Assembly: GCF_008710135.1 (NCBI RefSeq)
Contig: NZ_VYKK01000016.1
Coordinates: 1-58,899, forward strand
DNA length: 58,899 nt
From: Paenibacillus spiritus
Lineage (GTDB): Bacteria; Bacillota; Bacilli; Paenibacillales; Paenibacillaceae
Direction of reading: 5' to 3'
In this document: positions 8,168 through 16,326 of the stretch, piece after piece
Layout of the letters: every line of letters begins with the position of its first letter
Position numbering within the stretch: position 1 is the first letter of the stretch
The notes under the pieces: generated by a model
What the model was told of the DNA's origin: nothing
Seen by the model: the letters and a program-made list of their open reading frames with translations, nothing else
Database searches by the model: none
Translations under genes and position numbers: made by a program

Positions 8168-9054
8168 CGATACAGATTCAGAGCAGCTTCCAGCAGAGCG
8201 TGCAGGGGACCGGTACGCTGTATCTTGTCGCTACGCCGATCGGCAACCTGGAGGATATGACCTACCGGGCCGTTCGGATGCTGAAGGAATGCGACATTAT
8301 CGCCGCCGAGGATACCCGGCAGACGCGGAAGCTGCTCAGCCATTTTGAGATTACACCGTCGCTGCTGTTCAGCTACCATGAGCACAATAAAGCGGCAAGC
8401 GGACCTGAACTGATTCGATATATAATAGAAGGTAAAAATTTGGCACTCGTCAGCGATGCCGGTCTGCCGGCGATTTCCGATCCTGGGGCAGACTTGGTGC
8501 AGCTTGCCGTCGAAGCCGGAATTCCGGTGGTTCCCGTACCCGGAGCGAACGCCGCCTTGTCGGCGCTGATTGCATCCGGTCTTCCGACAGACAGCTTCAC
8601 CTTTATCGGCTTTCTTCCGCGCGAACGCAAGGATATTCTGAAGATCTTATCCGGATTGAGGTCCGCCCAAGGAACCCTGCTGTTCTACGAATCTCCACAC
8701 CGGGTCGGCAAGACGCTGGCACTCATGCTGGAAGCCTTCGGCAATCGGCGGGCAGCGCTGGCGCGGGAGCTGACCAAACGTTACGAGGAGTTTGTCCGCG
8801 GGACGCTTGAAGACTGTCTGGAATGGCTGAGCGAGCATCCTCCTCTGGGGGAATATGTGCTTGTAATTGAGGGGGAGAGCGCCGAGGCCGCTGCGGAGGC
8901 AGAGGCAGCATGGTGGCAGAGCTTGACGACGGCCGAACATGTCGCCCATTATGAAGCGCAAGGCATGGAACGCAAAGAGGCGATGAAGAAGACCGCTTCC
9001 GATCGAGGGGTTGCCAAGCGGGAGATCTACAATGAACTGCTGAAGGAACAGTAA
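8164..9054 (+). CDS. rsmI: 16S rRNA (cytidine-1402-2'-O)-methyltransferase
   Basis: This encodes 296 residues. RsmI methylates the ribose of C1402 in the decoding centre. The tetrapyrrole-methylase fold is marked by LYLVATPIGNLEDMTYRA at about residue 20, AEDTRQTRKLL, and the SAM loop VSDAGLPAISDPG with PVPGANAA. The C-terminal helical tail ends in KREIYNELLKEQ. Its start is coupled to the yabB-type gene (ATGA overlap). The gene ends in front of a terminator that mainly serves abrB on the other strand. Confidence 0.95.
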   Translation: MTIQIQSSFQQSVQGTGTLYLVATPIGNLEDMTYRAVRMLKECDIIAAEDTRQTRKLLSHFEITPSLLFSYHEHNKAASGPELIRYIIEGKNLALVSDAGLPAISDPGADLVQLAVEAGIPVVPVPGANAALSALIASGLPTDSFTFIGFLPRERKDILKILSGLRSAQGTLLFYESPHRVGKTLALMLEAFGNRRAALARELTKRYEEFVRGTLEDCLEWLSEHPPLGEYVLVIEGESAEAAAEAEAAWWQSLTTAEHVAHYEAQGMERKEAMKKTASDRGVAKREIYNELLKEQ

Positions 9055-9064
9055 GAAGAGGAAC

Positions 9065-9094
9065 AAAAAATACCCTCCGCTTGGGGCGGAGGGT
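9065..9094 (-). terminator. Terminator of abrB (- strand)
   Basis: ACCCTCCGC pairs with GCGGAGGGT. Read on the - strand, the stem is followed by ATTTTTTG, a good U-tract. On the + strand no T-run follows, so rsmI is terminated less efficiently, if at all. Confidence 0.75.
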
Positions 9095-9156
9095 CAAGGA
9101 GATATTAAAAAGGTTAGAATTAACAGTAGTATGGATTCTATTATAACGGATTTCGT

Positions 9157-9411
9157 TTAATTTGTCACAGGGGCAGGAATGGCAGAAATACATTCATGAC
9201 AAACAATTTTTCCTTTAAAATACGTAACGTTCTCGGCGTTGCCGCAGAAGATGCAGGCCGGCTCATATTTCTTCAGCATGATCCGTTCGCCGTCTACATA
9301 AATTTCAAGGGCGTCCTTCTCGCCGATGCCCAGGGTGCGGCGCAGTTCAATCGGAATAACGACCCGTCCCAATTCATCTACTTTTCTAACAATCCCAGTT
9401 GATTTCATCAT
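9157..9411 (-). CDS. abrB: Transition-state regulator AbrB, cysteine-motif form
   Basis: This encodes 84 residues. AbrB is a dimeric or tetrameric DNA-binding repressor of post-exponential genes. The N-terminal swapped-hairpin domain is nearly canonical (MKSTGIVRKVDELGRVVIPI, then LRRTLGIGEKDALEI). The C-terminal half differs from B. subtilis AbrB: it has CIFC and CHEC motifs separated by about 15 residues, which looks like a small zinc ribbon. I start at the ATG at 9411, directly before a second ATG, behind GAGGAG. It is on the - strand between rsmI and the HD gene, the same orientation as in B. subtilis. Its promoter and a Spo0A-type box lie at 9456-9514. Confidence 0.93.
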   Translation of the reverse strand: MMKSTGIVRKVDELGRVVIPIELRRTLGIGEKDALEIYVDGERIMLKKYEPACIFCGNAENVTYFKGKIVCHECISAIPAPVTN

Positions 9412-9455
9412 ATCCAATCTTGCTCCTCTCAAATAGTCATCAAAAAGTGTCAGCG

Positions 9456-9462
9456 TTCGACA
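9456..9462 (-). promoter_or_regulatory. Spo0A-type box just downstream of the abrB start site
   Basis: The - strand reads TGTCGAA, a perfect 0A box. It lies about 17-24 nt downstream of the predicted transcription start of abrB. In B. subtilis, Spo0A-P represses abrB from boxes in this downstream position. Confidence 0.65.
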
Positions 9463-9485
9463 ATCTTCTCTGTTTTGTGTACCTT

Positions 9486-9514
9486 ATAATACCAAGCATT
9501 CCCAGAACAGTCAA
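9486..9514 (-). promoter_or_regulatory. Sigma-A promoter of abrB
   Basis: On the - strand, TTGACT (9514-9509) and TATTAT (9491-9486) are separated by exactly 17 bp. The abrB start codon is about 75 nt further on. Confidence 0.8.
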
Positions 9515-9608
9515 CCCGAGTTCAGCGGGCGAATTTTTTTGGAAGGTTGTTCTTTTTGAAATGGCGGTACTGGAGGGGTTGAGAGCAAGAAGGACTGGGA
9601 TATTGAAT

Positions 9609-9657
9609 TGTCGAATTGGAAATGATTAAACATGCTATTATTCGACATTTTACGACA
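9609..9657 (+). promoter_or_regulatory. Cluster of three Spo0A-type boxes before the HD gene
   Basis: TGTCGAA lies at 9609-9615 (+). TTCGACA at 9641-9647 and TACGACA at 9651-9657 are boxes in the opposite orientation, separated by 3 bp. That 10-bp repeat is the geometry bound by a Spo0A dimer. The pair overlaps a possible -10 TATTAT (9636-9641) and abuts another, TATATT (9659-9664), which suggests repression of the HD gene. Confidence 0.55.
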
Positions 9658-9689
9658 TTATATTTGTTATTTTTAGGGAGGGATCGCGT

Positions 9690-10976
9690 ATGACACGACC
9701 GCTTACGGAAGAAAAGGTATTTAAAGATCCGGTTCACAATTATATCCATGTCCAGGATACGGTGATCTGGCGATTGATCAATACTCCGGAGTTCCAGCGT
9801 CTGCGCCGCATTCGTCAGCTTGGAACGACTTATCTGACTTTTCATGGCGCGGAACATAGCCGCTTCTCCCACTCGCTGGGTGTCTATGAAATTACCCGCC
9901 GCATTATCTCGCAGTTCGAGCGCGCCGGTTACGGCGACTGGATTCCCGAGGAACGTCTGGTCACGCTCTGCGCGGCGCTGCTCCATGATCTCGGGCATGG
10001 GCCGTTCTCTCATTCTATAGAAGAAGCTTTTGAAATGAACCACGAAGATTGGACCTGCCGGATTATTCAGGAGGATACAGCCATTACAGAGATTCTGCGG
10101 GAGGTAAGCCCCGATTTTCCACAAAAGGTCGCGTCCGTCATCTGCAAAACCTATGAACATGACATTGTGGTCAATCTGGTCTCCAGTCCTCTGGATGCAG
10201 ACCGGATGGATTATTTGCTTCGGGACGCCTACTATACAGGGGTTAATTACGGTACGATTGACATCGACCGGATTCTCCGGGTGCTGCGGCCTTACAACGG
10301 CCGCGTTGTAGTGAAGGAGTCCGGGATGCATGCGATCGAGGATTATTTAATGTCCCGCTATCAGATGTACTGGCAGGTGTACTTTCATCCGGTCACCCGA
10401 AGCTCGGAGATTATTCTGCGCCAAATTTTTCGCCGGGCGAAAGAACTGTATACGAATGGTTACCCGTTTCGCTTCATGATTGAACCGTTGTCCGATTTAT
10501 TCGAGGATGAAATCAGTGTCCGGCAGTATTTGCTGCTGGATGAAGCGCTGGTACAGACGGCCTTTATGCAGTGGACCCGGGAGAAGGATGAGCTGCTCAG
10601 CGATCTCTGTAACCGGTTCATCCACCGTAGATTGTATAAGTATGTAGAAATGGAAAGTCTGGATATGGAGACAATCGACGAGATTCGCCGCTGCTTCCGG
10701 GAAGCGGGACTTCACCCGGAATATGACCTGGAAATTGATTTCCCTACCGATCTGCCCTATGATGTATTCCGTCCCGGAGAGGGCTTTCACGGGAAGCAGA
10801 TTTTGCTGCTGGACCGCCAGGAACGGCTGCGTGAAATTTCGGAAGTATCGGACATTGTCCGCTCGATCAGCGGCATTCACCGGGGCCGCTATCATTTATA
10901 TGTCCCGCAAGATAAGCTCATGCCACTGCTCCCGCATCTTCCCGGGAATGTGCGCGCCATATTTGAACGATTGTAG
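9690..10976 (+). CDS. HD-domain phosphohydrolase (YwfO/dNTPase-like)
   Basis: This encodes 428 residues, resembling B. subtilis YwfO and more distantly SAMHD1-type dNTP triphosphohydrolases. The metal-binding set is intact: H in AEHSRFSHSLGVYE, the HD pair in LLHDLGHGPFSHS, and a later D in LDADRMDYLLRDA. The N-terminal KVFKDPVHNYIHVQ and RQLGTTYLTFHGAEH motifs are typical. The nucleotide specificity cannot be read from sequence. AGGGAGG lies 8 nt before the ATG. In B. subtilis this slot holds metS, which is absent here. The upstream region is shared with divergent abrB and contains several Spo0A-like boxes. Confidence 0.9.
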   Translation: MTRPLTEEKVFKDPVHNYIHVQDTVIWRLINTPEFQRLRRIRQLGTTYLTFHGAEHSRFSHSLGVYEITRRIISQFERAGYGDWIPEERLVTLCAALLHDLGHGPFSHSIEEAFEMNHEDWTCRIIQEDTAITEILREVSPDFPQKVASVICKTYEHDIVVNLVSSPLDADRMDYLLRDAYYTGVNYGTIDIDRILRVLRPYNGRVVVKESGMHAIEDYLMSRYQMYWQVYFHPVTRSSEIILRQIFRRAKELYTNGYPFRFMIEPLSDLFEDEISVRQYLLLDEALVQTAFMQWTREKDELLSDLCNRFIHRRLYKYVEMESLDMETIDEIRRCFREAGLHPEYDLEIDFPTDLPYDVFRPGEGFHGKQILLLDRQERLREISEVSDIVRSISGIHRGRYHLYVPQDKLMPLLPHLPGNVRAIFERL

Positions 10977-11000
10977 ACAGAAGGAGAGGAGCCTGAACCC

Positions 11001-11792
11001 ATGGAATTATTCGACACGCATACCCATCTGGATGCGCCGCAGTTCGACGGCGACCGGGAGGAGACTATAGCCCGGGCCTTCGAATCCGGGGTCACCCGAA
11101 TGATCAATATCGGCTTCAACCGTGAGACCATCCCGACCACGATGAGCCTGACCGAGAAGTATGACAGCATTTATGCCGCCATAGGCTGGCATCCTGTGGA
11201 TGCCATTGATTTCCGCGAAGGCGACCTGGAATGGATCGCTTCCCTATGCGCCCATCCCAAAGTCGTCGCTATCGGCGAAATCGGGCTGGATTATTATTGG
11301 GATACATCGCCGAAGGATGTGCAGCAGGCGCTTTTACGCCGTCAGATCGGACTGGCCCGGGAATTGAACATGCCGATTGTCATCCATAATCGCGATGCCC
11401 ATGAGGATATTGTTAAAATTCTCCGCGAGGAAAAAGCATCGGAGGTTGGCGGCGTCATGCACTCCTTCTCGGGGAGCTGGGAGACGGCCAAACAATGCCT
11501 TCACATGGGCTTCCATTTGTCTTTTGGGGGACCGGTTACATTCAAGAATGCAAGGGTTCCGAAAGAGGTCTTGAAGGAGACGCCGATGGACCGGCTGCTG
11601 ATCGAAACGGACTCCCCCTATCTGACGCCTCACCCCTTCCGCGGTAAGCGGAATGAGAGTGCTCATGTCAGGTTGGTGGCAGAAGCGGCGGCTGAAATAA
11701 AGGGCTTACATTTGGAAGAATTATCTAAAAAAACGTATGCGAACGCGCTGGAACGATTTGGTATCCAGCGAAATCCGGAGGAAAAGGGGTGA
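11001..11792 (+). CDS. tatD: TatD-family metal-dependent deoxyribonuclease
   Basis: This encodes 263 residues. It is a TIM-barrel metallohydrolase, usually a 3'-5' exonuclease on single-stranded or damaged DNA. The metal ligands are visible as HTHLD (residues 6-10), GEIGLDYYW near residue 93, the His of IVIHNRDAHEDI, the His in GVMHSFSGSW, and the Asp in LLIETDSPYLTP. GAAGGAGAGG precedes the ATG. It follows the HD gene by 24 nt and is probably co-transcribed with it. It precedes yabE and rnmV, as in B. subtilis. Confidence 0.94.
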   Translation: MELFDTHTHLDAPQFDGDREETIARAFESGVTRMINIGFNRETIPTTMSLTEKYDSIYAAIGWHPVDAIDFREGDLEWIASLCAHPKVVAIGEIGLDYYWDTSPKDVQQALLRRQIGLARELNMPIVIHNRDAHEDIVKILREEKASEVGGVMHSFSGSWETAKQCLHMGFHLSFGGPVTFKNARVPKEVLKETPMDRLLIETDSPYLTPHPFRGKRNESAHVRLVAEAAAEIKGLHLEELSKKTYANALERFGIQRNPEEKG

Positions 11793-11846
11793 AAAAGGGA
11801 GCATTCTCGAAGGATTAAACTTTTTTAACGAAGAAACCGCTGTTTA

Positions 11847-11876
11847 TTACAAATATTTAACCTTTTATGTTTGTAA
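11847..11876. repeat. Inverted repeat upstream of the yabE leader
   Basis: TTACAAA (11847-11853) and TTTGTAA (11870-11876) form a perfect 7-bp inverted repeat with a 16-nt AT-rich spacer. It lies upstream of the probable yabE promoter region and could be an operator. No function is shown. Confidence 0.4.
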
Positions 11877-11969
11877 ACGTGGTTGAAGTGCGCTTTACAA
11901 TCTGCATTAAAACAGGATATCATCTTTTCAGTACAACGAGCTGCTGGTCAGCCGTTGATTCACCGATCG

Positions 11970-12200
11970 TCTCGCTGAGTCTCCGTCACGGAGAACGGGG
12001 GAACCGATATTGATCTGCCGTATCCCGGTCGTACATAAGCCATCGTCGGACGCGTCTGCAGAACAGTATTTGATTTCTTTTCGTGGTCTTTGGGGTGAAT
12101 TTGAGGGCATTCGCCATGAGCGGATGACCTGAGATAGGGCGTCTCTCTTTCGTCCGAACCCGACAGCTAACCCCGTAAGCGCAAGTAAGAGAGGAAACCT
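11970..12200 (+). promoter_or_regulatory. ydaO/yuaA-type c-di-AMP riboswitch upstream of yabE
   Basis: The conserved blocks of this riboswitch class occur in order: CGCTGAGT, GGGGGAACC, GGGGTGAAT, GTCCGAACCCGACAGCTAA and CCCCGTAAGCG. The class is normally an off-switch in which c-di-AMP favours the downstream terminator. The terminator at 12222-12280 is in the right place. Between GGGGGAACC and GGGGTGAAT is an extra insert of about 90 nt. It contains a 12-position stem in which 12007-12018 pairs with 12058-12069 (11 pairs). The riboswitch fills most of the 670-nt gap between tatD and yabE. Confidence 0.9.
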
Positions 12201-12221
12201 CGTGCACAAGTCCCTGATCCG

Positions 12222-12280
12222 GCCTTGGAAAAGCCACGGAAGAGTCCTCTGTTAGAGTCTCTTTCCAGGCTTTTTTTGTT
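12222..12280 (+). terminator. Expression-platform terminator of the yabE riboswitch
   Basis: GCCTTGGAAAAG pairs with CTCTTTCCAGGC with one bulge, followed by seven T residues. Its position directly after the c-di-AMP aptamer points to regulated termination ahead of yabE. Confidence 0.8.
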
Positions 12281-12462
12281 TGAATTTTTACAGTATCCGC
12301 CGGATAAATACGAGTGCCGGGCAGCCGATCGGTGAACGGGAGACGCATGCTTCTGATCTACCGCGTATCCTGTGACAATCTCATGTAGCTTCACGCGAAC
12401 GCCGTGACAGTCATCAAAGAGAGAAGTTCGCGGCCGGAAGCTATGCAAGGAGGATGGAGAGT

Positions 12463-13629
12463 ATGGGCGCAATTCAACCAGAGATGACCCATGATTCGCA
12501 GACATCCAGCAGGCCGAACGCAGTACAATGGATTCAGAGCCATATTCGCATCCTGCTGCTCGCAGGAGCCGCATCTGCCGCGGTGGTGCTGTTGATCGTG
12601 TTCTTGACCGGCGGCAGCAGCATTAAGCAAATTACAGTTGTTGTCGACGGAGACATCCGGACGCTGGAGACGCGCAAGACGCTTCTTGGCGACATTCTGG
12701 CGGAAGCCGGAATTACGGTATCGCCGCATGACCAATTGTCGGCCTCGGTAAGCGACGAATTGAAGAACGGTGACCGTATCGCCATCGACCGGGCGCATCA
12801 GATCAGCCTGACCGAAGGCGGCAAGACGAAGACCGTATATACGACCGAGGATCACCTCGGCACCGCATTAACCAAGCTCGGGGTAAACTTGGGCGAGCAT
12901 GACAAAGTATTTCCTTCGACCGACACCGCAATTTCCGCCAATCGTCTGGATGTCAAGGTCGTTCGTATCACGAAGCAAGTCGTGCAGCGGACGCAGAACT
13001 TGCCGTTCCGGGTCATCAAGACGGCGGACCCTTCCCTCTATGTGGGTGACGTGCGTGTGGCACAGGCAGGCAAACCGGGAGTCATGATCCAGCATATCGA
13101 GAAGACCTATCAGGATGGTCAGCTCGCTTCGATGGTCATGGTCGGCAAAGAGGTTCAGACGGTAACGAAAGACAAAGTTATTGCCGTCGGCACCAAGGCG
13201 AAGCCGATTCCCAAGCCAGCAGTTGCTGTCGCTGCCACAACCAAAGCCAAAGCCACCACAACCAAGGCCAAAACTACCTCAAGCAGAGGAACGGCCAAGA
13301 AATCCGGCGTAAATTTCGATTATAAACGGGTAATCAAGAATGTCTCCATGACGGCCTACTCTTCCGAAGAGCCGGGCATTGGCACACGGACGGCTTCGGG
13401 GACGCGGGTAACCGAGGGACGGACCATTGCGGTCGATCCGAATATCATTCCGATTGGCTGGTGGGTGTACATTGAAGGTCTGGGATTCCGCCGCGCAGAG
13501 GATACGGGCGGTGCCATCAAAGGCAACAAGATCGACGTCTACTACGATTCATTGAGCCATGCACGGAATTTCGGACGCAAGTCACGTACGGTGTATGTGA
13601 TCGGACCGGTCAAACCCGAGCTGAACTGA
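12463..13629 (+). CDS. yabE: YabE-like cell-wall protein with DUF348, G5 and 3D domains
   Basis: This encodes 388 residues, of the resuscitation-factor/stationary-phase-survival class of wall-active proteins. Residues 25-50 form a membrane anchor or signal segment (RILLLAGAASAAVVLLIVFL). DUF348 repeats (RTLETRKTLLGDILAEAGI and its relatives) and a G5 region (MVMVGKEVQTVTKDKVIAVG) follow, then a K/A/T-rich linker near residues 248-280. The C-terminal 3D domain has its Asp residues in TIAVDPNIIPIGWW, RAEDTGGAIKG and KIDVYY. It probably cleaves or binds peptidoglycan outside the membrane. I use the ATG at 12463, about 10 nt after AAGGAGG. It is controlled by the c-di-AMP riboswitch. Confidence 0.92.
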   Translation: MGAIQPEMTHDSQTSSRPNAVQWIQSHIRILLLAGAASAAVVLLIVFLTGGSSIKQITVVVDGDIRTLETRKTLLGDILAEAGITVSPHDQLSASVSDELKNGDRIAIDRAHQISLTEGGKTKTVYTTEDHLGTALTKLGVNLGEHDKVFPSTDTAISANRLDVKVVRITKQVVQRTQNLPFRVIKTADPSLYVGDVRVAQAGKPGVMIQHIEKTYQDGQLASMVMVGKEVQTVTKDKVIAVGTKAKPIPKPAVAVAATTKAKATTTKAKTTSSRGTAKKSGVNFDYKRVIKNVSMTAYSSEEPGIGTRTASGTRVTEGRTIAVDPNIIPIGWWVYIEGLGFRRAEDTGGAIKGNKIDVYYDSLSHARNFGRKSRTVYVIGPVKPELN

Positions 13630-13713
13630 CGGCAGTGAGGTGGGACGGTTTTTGCAAAAAAGCGGGACTTACGCTATAGTGAGTTAAGCTCTCGCCTATA
13701 CAATTCTTTAGCC

Positions 13714-13742
13714 AAAAAGAAGGGGAGCGAACCCTTCTTTTT
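13714..13742 (+). terminator. Intrinsic terminator after yabE
   Basis: A perfect 11-bp stem (AAAAAGAAGGG with CCCTTCTTTTT) forms a symmetrical A/T-flanked terminator that could work on both strands. Confidence 0.85.
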
Positions 13743-13817
13743 GTTATATCCGACGGATTTATTCCGCGGGAAGTTGCGGGAGGCTATAACTTTTTATCAA
13801 TAAGGGATGCCTGATAG

Positions 13818-14387
13818 ATGATGATCAAAGAAGTCATAGTGGTGGAAGGCCGAAGCGACACGGTGGCGGTCAAGCGGGCCGTCGAGGCGGACACAATTGA
13901 GACCGGAGGCTCTGCGGTTGGGCCGGCGGTCATTTCCCGGATTCGGCTGGCGATGGAGCGGCGCGGCGTGATTATTCTGACCGACCCTGACCATGCCGGT
14001 GAACGCATCCGCAAGATCGTGTCGTCCAAGGTTCCGGGCTGCAAGCACGCCTTTATTCCGGAAGCCGAAGCGACGCGGCGCGGCGACATCGGAGTGGAGA
14101 ACGCCTCGCCCGAAGCCATTCGCCACGCGCTGTCGCGGGTGCATACGTCCTTTGAGGGCGCGCCGCCCCAGATCGGGATGGATGACCTTCTGGATGCCGG
14201 CCTGATCGTGCACCCCAGAGCGGCGGAGCGCCGGATGGCTCTCGGCAATGCGCTGGGCATCGGATACTGCAACGGCAAGCAGCTCTACAAGCGGCTGGCG
14301 ATGTTCGGCATCACGCCGGCGGAATTCGCCGGGGCGCTGGAGCAGGTGGAACGGATGGAGACAAGCAGGGAGGACAACAGGGCATGA
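13818..14387 (+). CDS. rnmV: Ribonuclease M5
   Basis: This encodes 189 residues. It matures the ends of 5S rRNA precursors. The TOPRIM domain is plain: [13 protein letters not shown] with the catalytic Glu, and [14 protein letters not shown] with the DxD pair. A C-terminal RNA-binding part follows ([15 protein letters not shown]). Two adjacent ATGs occur at 13818 and 13821, and the ribosome site is weak. Its stop overlaps the rsmA start by 4 nt, the same arrangement as in B. subtilis. Confidence 0.94.
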   Translation: MMIKEVIVVEGRSDTVAVKRAVEADTIETGGSAVGPAVISRIRLAMERRGVIILTDPDHAGERIRKIVSSKVPGCKHAFIPEAEATRRGDIGVENASPEAIRHALSRVHTSFEGAPPQIGMDDLLDAGLIVHPRAAERRMALGNALGIGYCNGKQLYKRLAMFGITPAEFAGALEQVERMETSREDNRA

Positions 14388-15268
14388 ACGGCAGAGAAGA
14401 GGTTTCGTCCCCCAAGCGGACGAAAGAGATTATTGCGCGGCACGGTTTCTCCTTCAAGAAGAGCCTCGGCCAGAACTTTCTGATTGACCGGAACATTCTG
14501 GACAAAATCGTCGGCGCCGCCGAACTGACCAAGGAGGACGGCGCCCTTGAGATCGGCCCCGGCATCGGCGCTCTGACGGAGCGTCTGGCGGACCAGGCCG
14601 GAGCGGTAACGGCGGTCGAAATCGACCGCCGGCTCATTCCGATTCTGGAGGAGGTGCTGGCGCCGCACCCGCACGTAAAGGTGCGAAATGACGACGTGCT
14701 GAAGGTAGACCTGAAGGCGCTGTTCGAGGAAGACTTTGCTTCCGTCCAGGGAGTGAGCGTCGTGGCTAACCTGCCCTATTATGTGACGACACCCATTCTG
14801 ATGAAGCTGCTGGAGGAGAAGCTGCCGCTCAAGAATATTGTTGTCATGATCCAGAAGGAAGTGGCAGAGCGCATGGCGGCTTCGCCCGGCGGCAAGGACT
14901 ACGGAAGTCTGAGCATTGCCGTTCAGTATTACAGCGAGCCGGAGCTCATCTGTACGGTTCCCCATACTGTCTTCATTCCCCAGCCGAATGTGGAATCGGC
15001 CGTAATCCGGCTGAAGGTCAGAGAGACGCCGCCGGTGGAAGTGCAGGACGAGCAGCATTTCTTCGGCGTCGTGCAGGCGTCGTTCACCCAGCGGCGCAAG
15101 ACGATTGCGAACAACCTCAAGGCCCGCTATTTTGCGAAGGAAGGGCGGGAGCGGCTGGAGGAGCTTCTGGCGGAGGCCGGGATCGAGCCTTCCCGCCGGG
15201 GGGAGACGCTCAGCCTGGAGGAGTTCGCCCGCCTGAGCGATGTGCTGCTGGCCGCGGGCGTAGCCTAG
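14384..15268 (+). CDS. rsmA: 16S rRNA (adenine-1518/1519-N6)-dimethyltransferase
   Basis: This encodes 294 residues (KsgA). It dimethylates two adjacent adenines in helix 45 of 16S rRNA, a late check in 30S assembly. [11 protein letters not shown] lies at about residues 24-34, the SAM motif [14 protein letters not shown] near residue 52, and the catalytic [10 protein letters not shown] near residue 130. The C-terminal [14 protein letters not shown] segment is the rRNA-binding region. It is coupled to rnmV by an ATGA overlap. Confidence 0.96.
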   Translation: MNGREEVSSPKRTKEIIARHGFSFKKSLGQNFLIDRNILDKIVGAAELTKEDGALEIGPGIGALTERLADQAGAVTAVEIDRRLIPILEEVLAPHPHVKVRNDDVLKVDLKALFEEDFASVQGVSVVANLPYYVTTPILMKLLEEKLPLKNIVVMIQKEVAERMAASPGGKDYGSLSIAVQYYSEPELICTVPHTVFIPQPNVESAVIRLKVRETPPVEVQDEQHFFGVVQASFTQRRKTIANNLKARYFAKEGRERLEELLAEAGIEPSRRGETLSLEEFARLSDVLLAAGVA

Positions 15269-15341
15269 AGGCGATAATTTTGAAGATAGGCAGAACCATC
15301 CCCCGCACTTGCCCATACGATGGGGTAGAGGTGATGTTCTG

Positions 15342-16241
15342 ATGAATTTGGGAGATCTGGTCGTCCGCAAATCGTATGGGGCCGACATCACATTCCGCGT
15401 GGAGCAGATTCAGCGGAATCAGGCCATCATCAAGGGGACCGAGTTCCGGCTTCTGGCGGACGCGCCGGTCGACGATCTGCTGCCCGCCCGCGAGGCCGAG
15501 GAGACGGAGCTGGGGCATCGGGCCCGCATCAAGGCGGTCGAGTCGCTGTCGCTTCTGCAGAAGGAACGGCAGGATGGGATTCGGCCGTCAGGCCCCGGCA
15601 GTTCGGGCTCTTGGATTCCGGGAGCTGCGGATCATGGCTATTTTGAAGTTCCGGGCAAGGTGCTTCATCTGGACGGAGACCGGGCTTACTTAAGCAAAAG
15701 CCTGAGTCTCTACGAACAGCTTCGCATCCCGGCGGAGGGGCACCATGTGCCGGAAGCGGCGATGGCCGATACGCTGTACCGGCTGCTGCCGCGCGTGCGT
15801 CCGGACATTGTGGTGATTACCGGGCATGACGGCGTGCTGAAGCCGCCGCACACGTACGACCTGTACAGTCTTGGCAGCTACAAGAACTCGCAGAATTTCG
15901 TAGCCGCGATCCGGGTAGCCCGGGAGTATGAGCGGCATTACGATGCGCTGACGGTAGTGGCGGGCGCCTGCCAATCGCATTTTGAAGCCCTGCTGGGAGC
16001 AGGCGCGAATTTTGCTTCCTCCCCGGCACGCGTCCTCATCCATGCACTCGACCCCGTCTATATTGCGGCCAAGGCGGCGGTGACGTCCATACGCGAGACG
16101 GTGAACCTGAACGATGTGCTGCATCATACCATCAGCGGCAGCCAGGGCGTGGGCGGTATTGAGACTCGCGGAAGCTTCCGGATCGGAATGCCGAGACTCA
16201 GCAATCTGGCAACGCTGAAAGTAACGCCGTCGGCAGTCTGA
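15342..16241 (+). CDS. yabG: Sporulation-specific peptidase YabG
   Basis: This encodes 299 residues. YabG is a sigma-K-dependent cysteine protease of the spore coat that trims coat proteins so that they can be cross-linked. The N-terminal MNLGDLVVRKSYGADITFRV is an SH3-like region. The core carries VVITGHDGVLK near residue 170 and GACQSHFEALLGAG near residue 213. I use the ATG at 15342 behind AGAGGTGAT. An in-frame start at 15309 would add 11 unrelated residues. A terminator follows the gene. Confidence 0.93.
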   Translation: MNLGDLVVRKSYGADITFRVEQIQRNQAIIKGTEFRLLADAPVDDLLPAREAEETELGHRARIKAVESLSLLQKERQDGIRPSGPGSSGSWIPGAADHGYFEVPGKVLHLDGDRAYLSKSLSLYEQLRIPAEGHHVPEAAMADTLYRLLPRVRPDIVVITGHDGVLKPPHTYDLYSLGSYKNSQNFVAAIRVAREYERHYDALTVVAGACQSHFEALLGAGANFASSPARVLIHALDPVYIAAKAAVTSIRETVNLNDVLHHTISGSQGVGGIETRGSFRIGMPRLSNLATLKVTPSAV

Positions 16242-16272
16242 AGAGGCGGTCTTCGGCAGCTGGCAGAAGGAG

Positions 16273-16312
16273 AGAGAAGAGGCAGCGACTGTCGCTAATT
16301 CTTCTCTTTTTT
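16273..16312 (+). terminator. Intrinsic terminator after yabG
   Basis: AGAGAAGA pairs with TCTTCTCT, with an inner AGCGA/TCGCT helix, followed by six T residues. Confidence 0.8.
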
Positions 16313-16326
16313 AGCAAAAAAACCCG

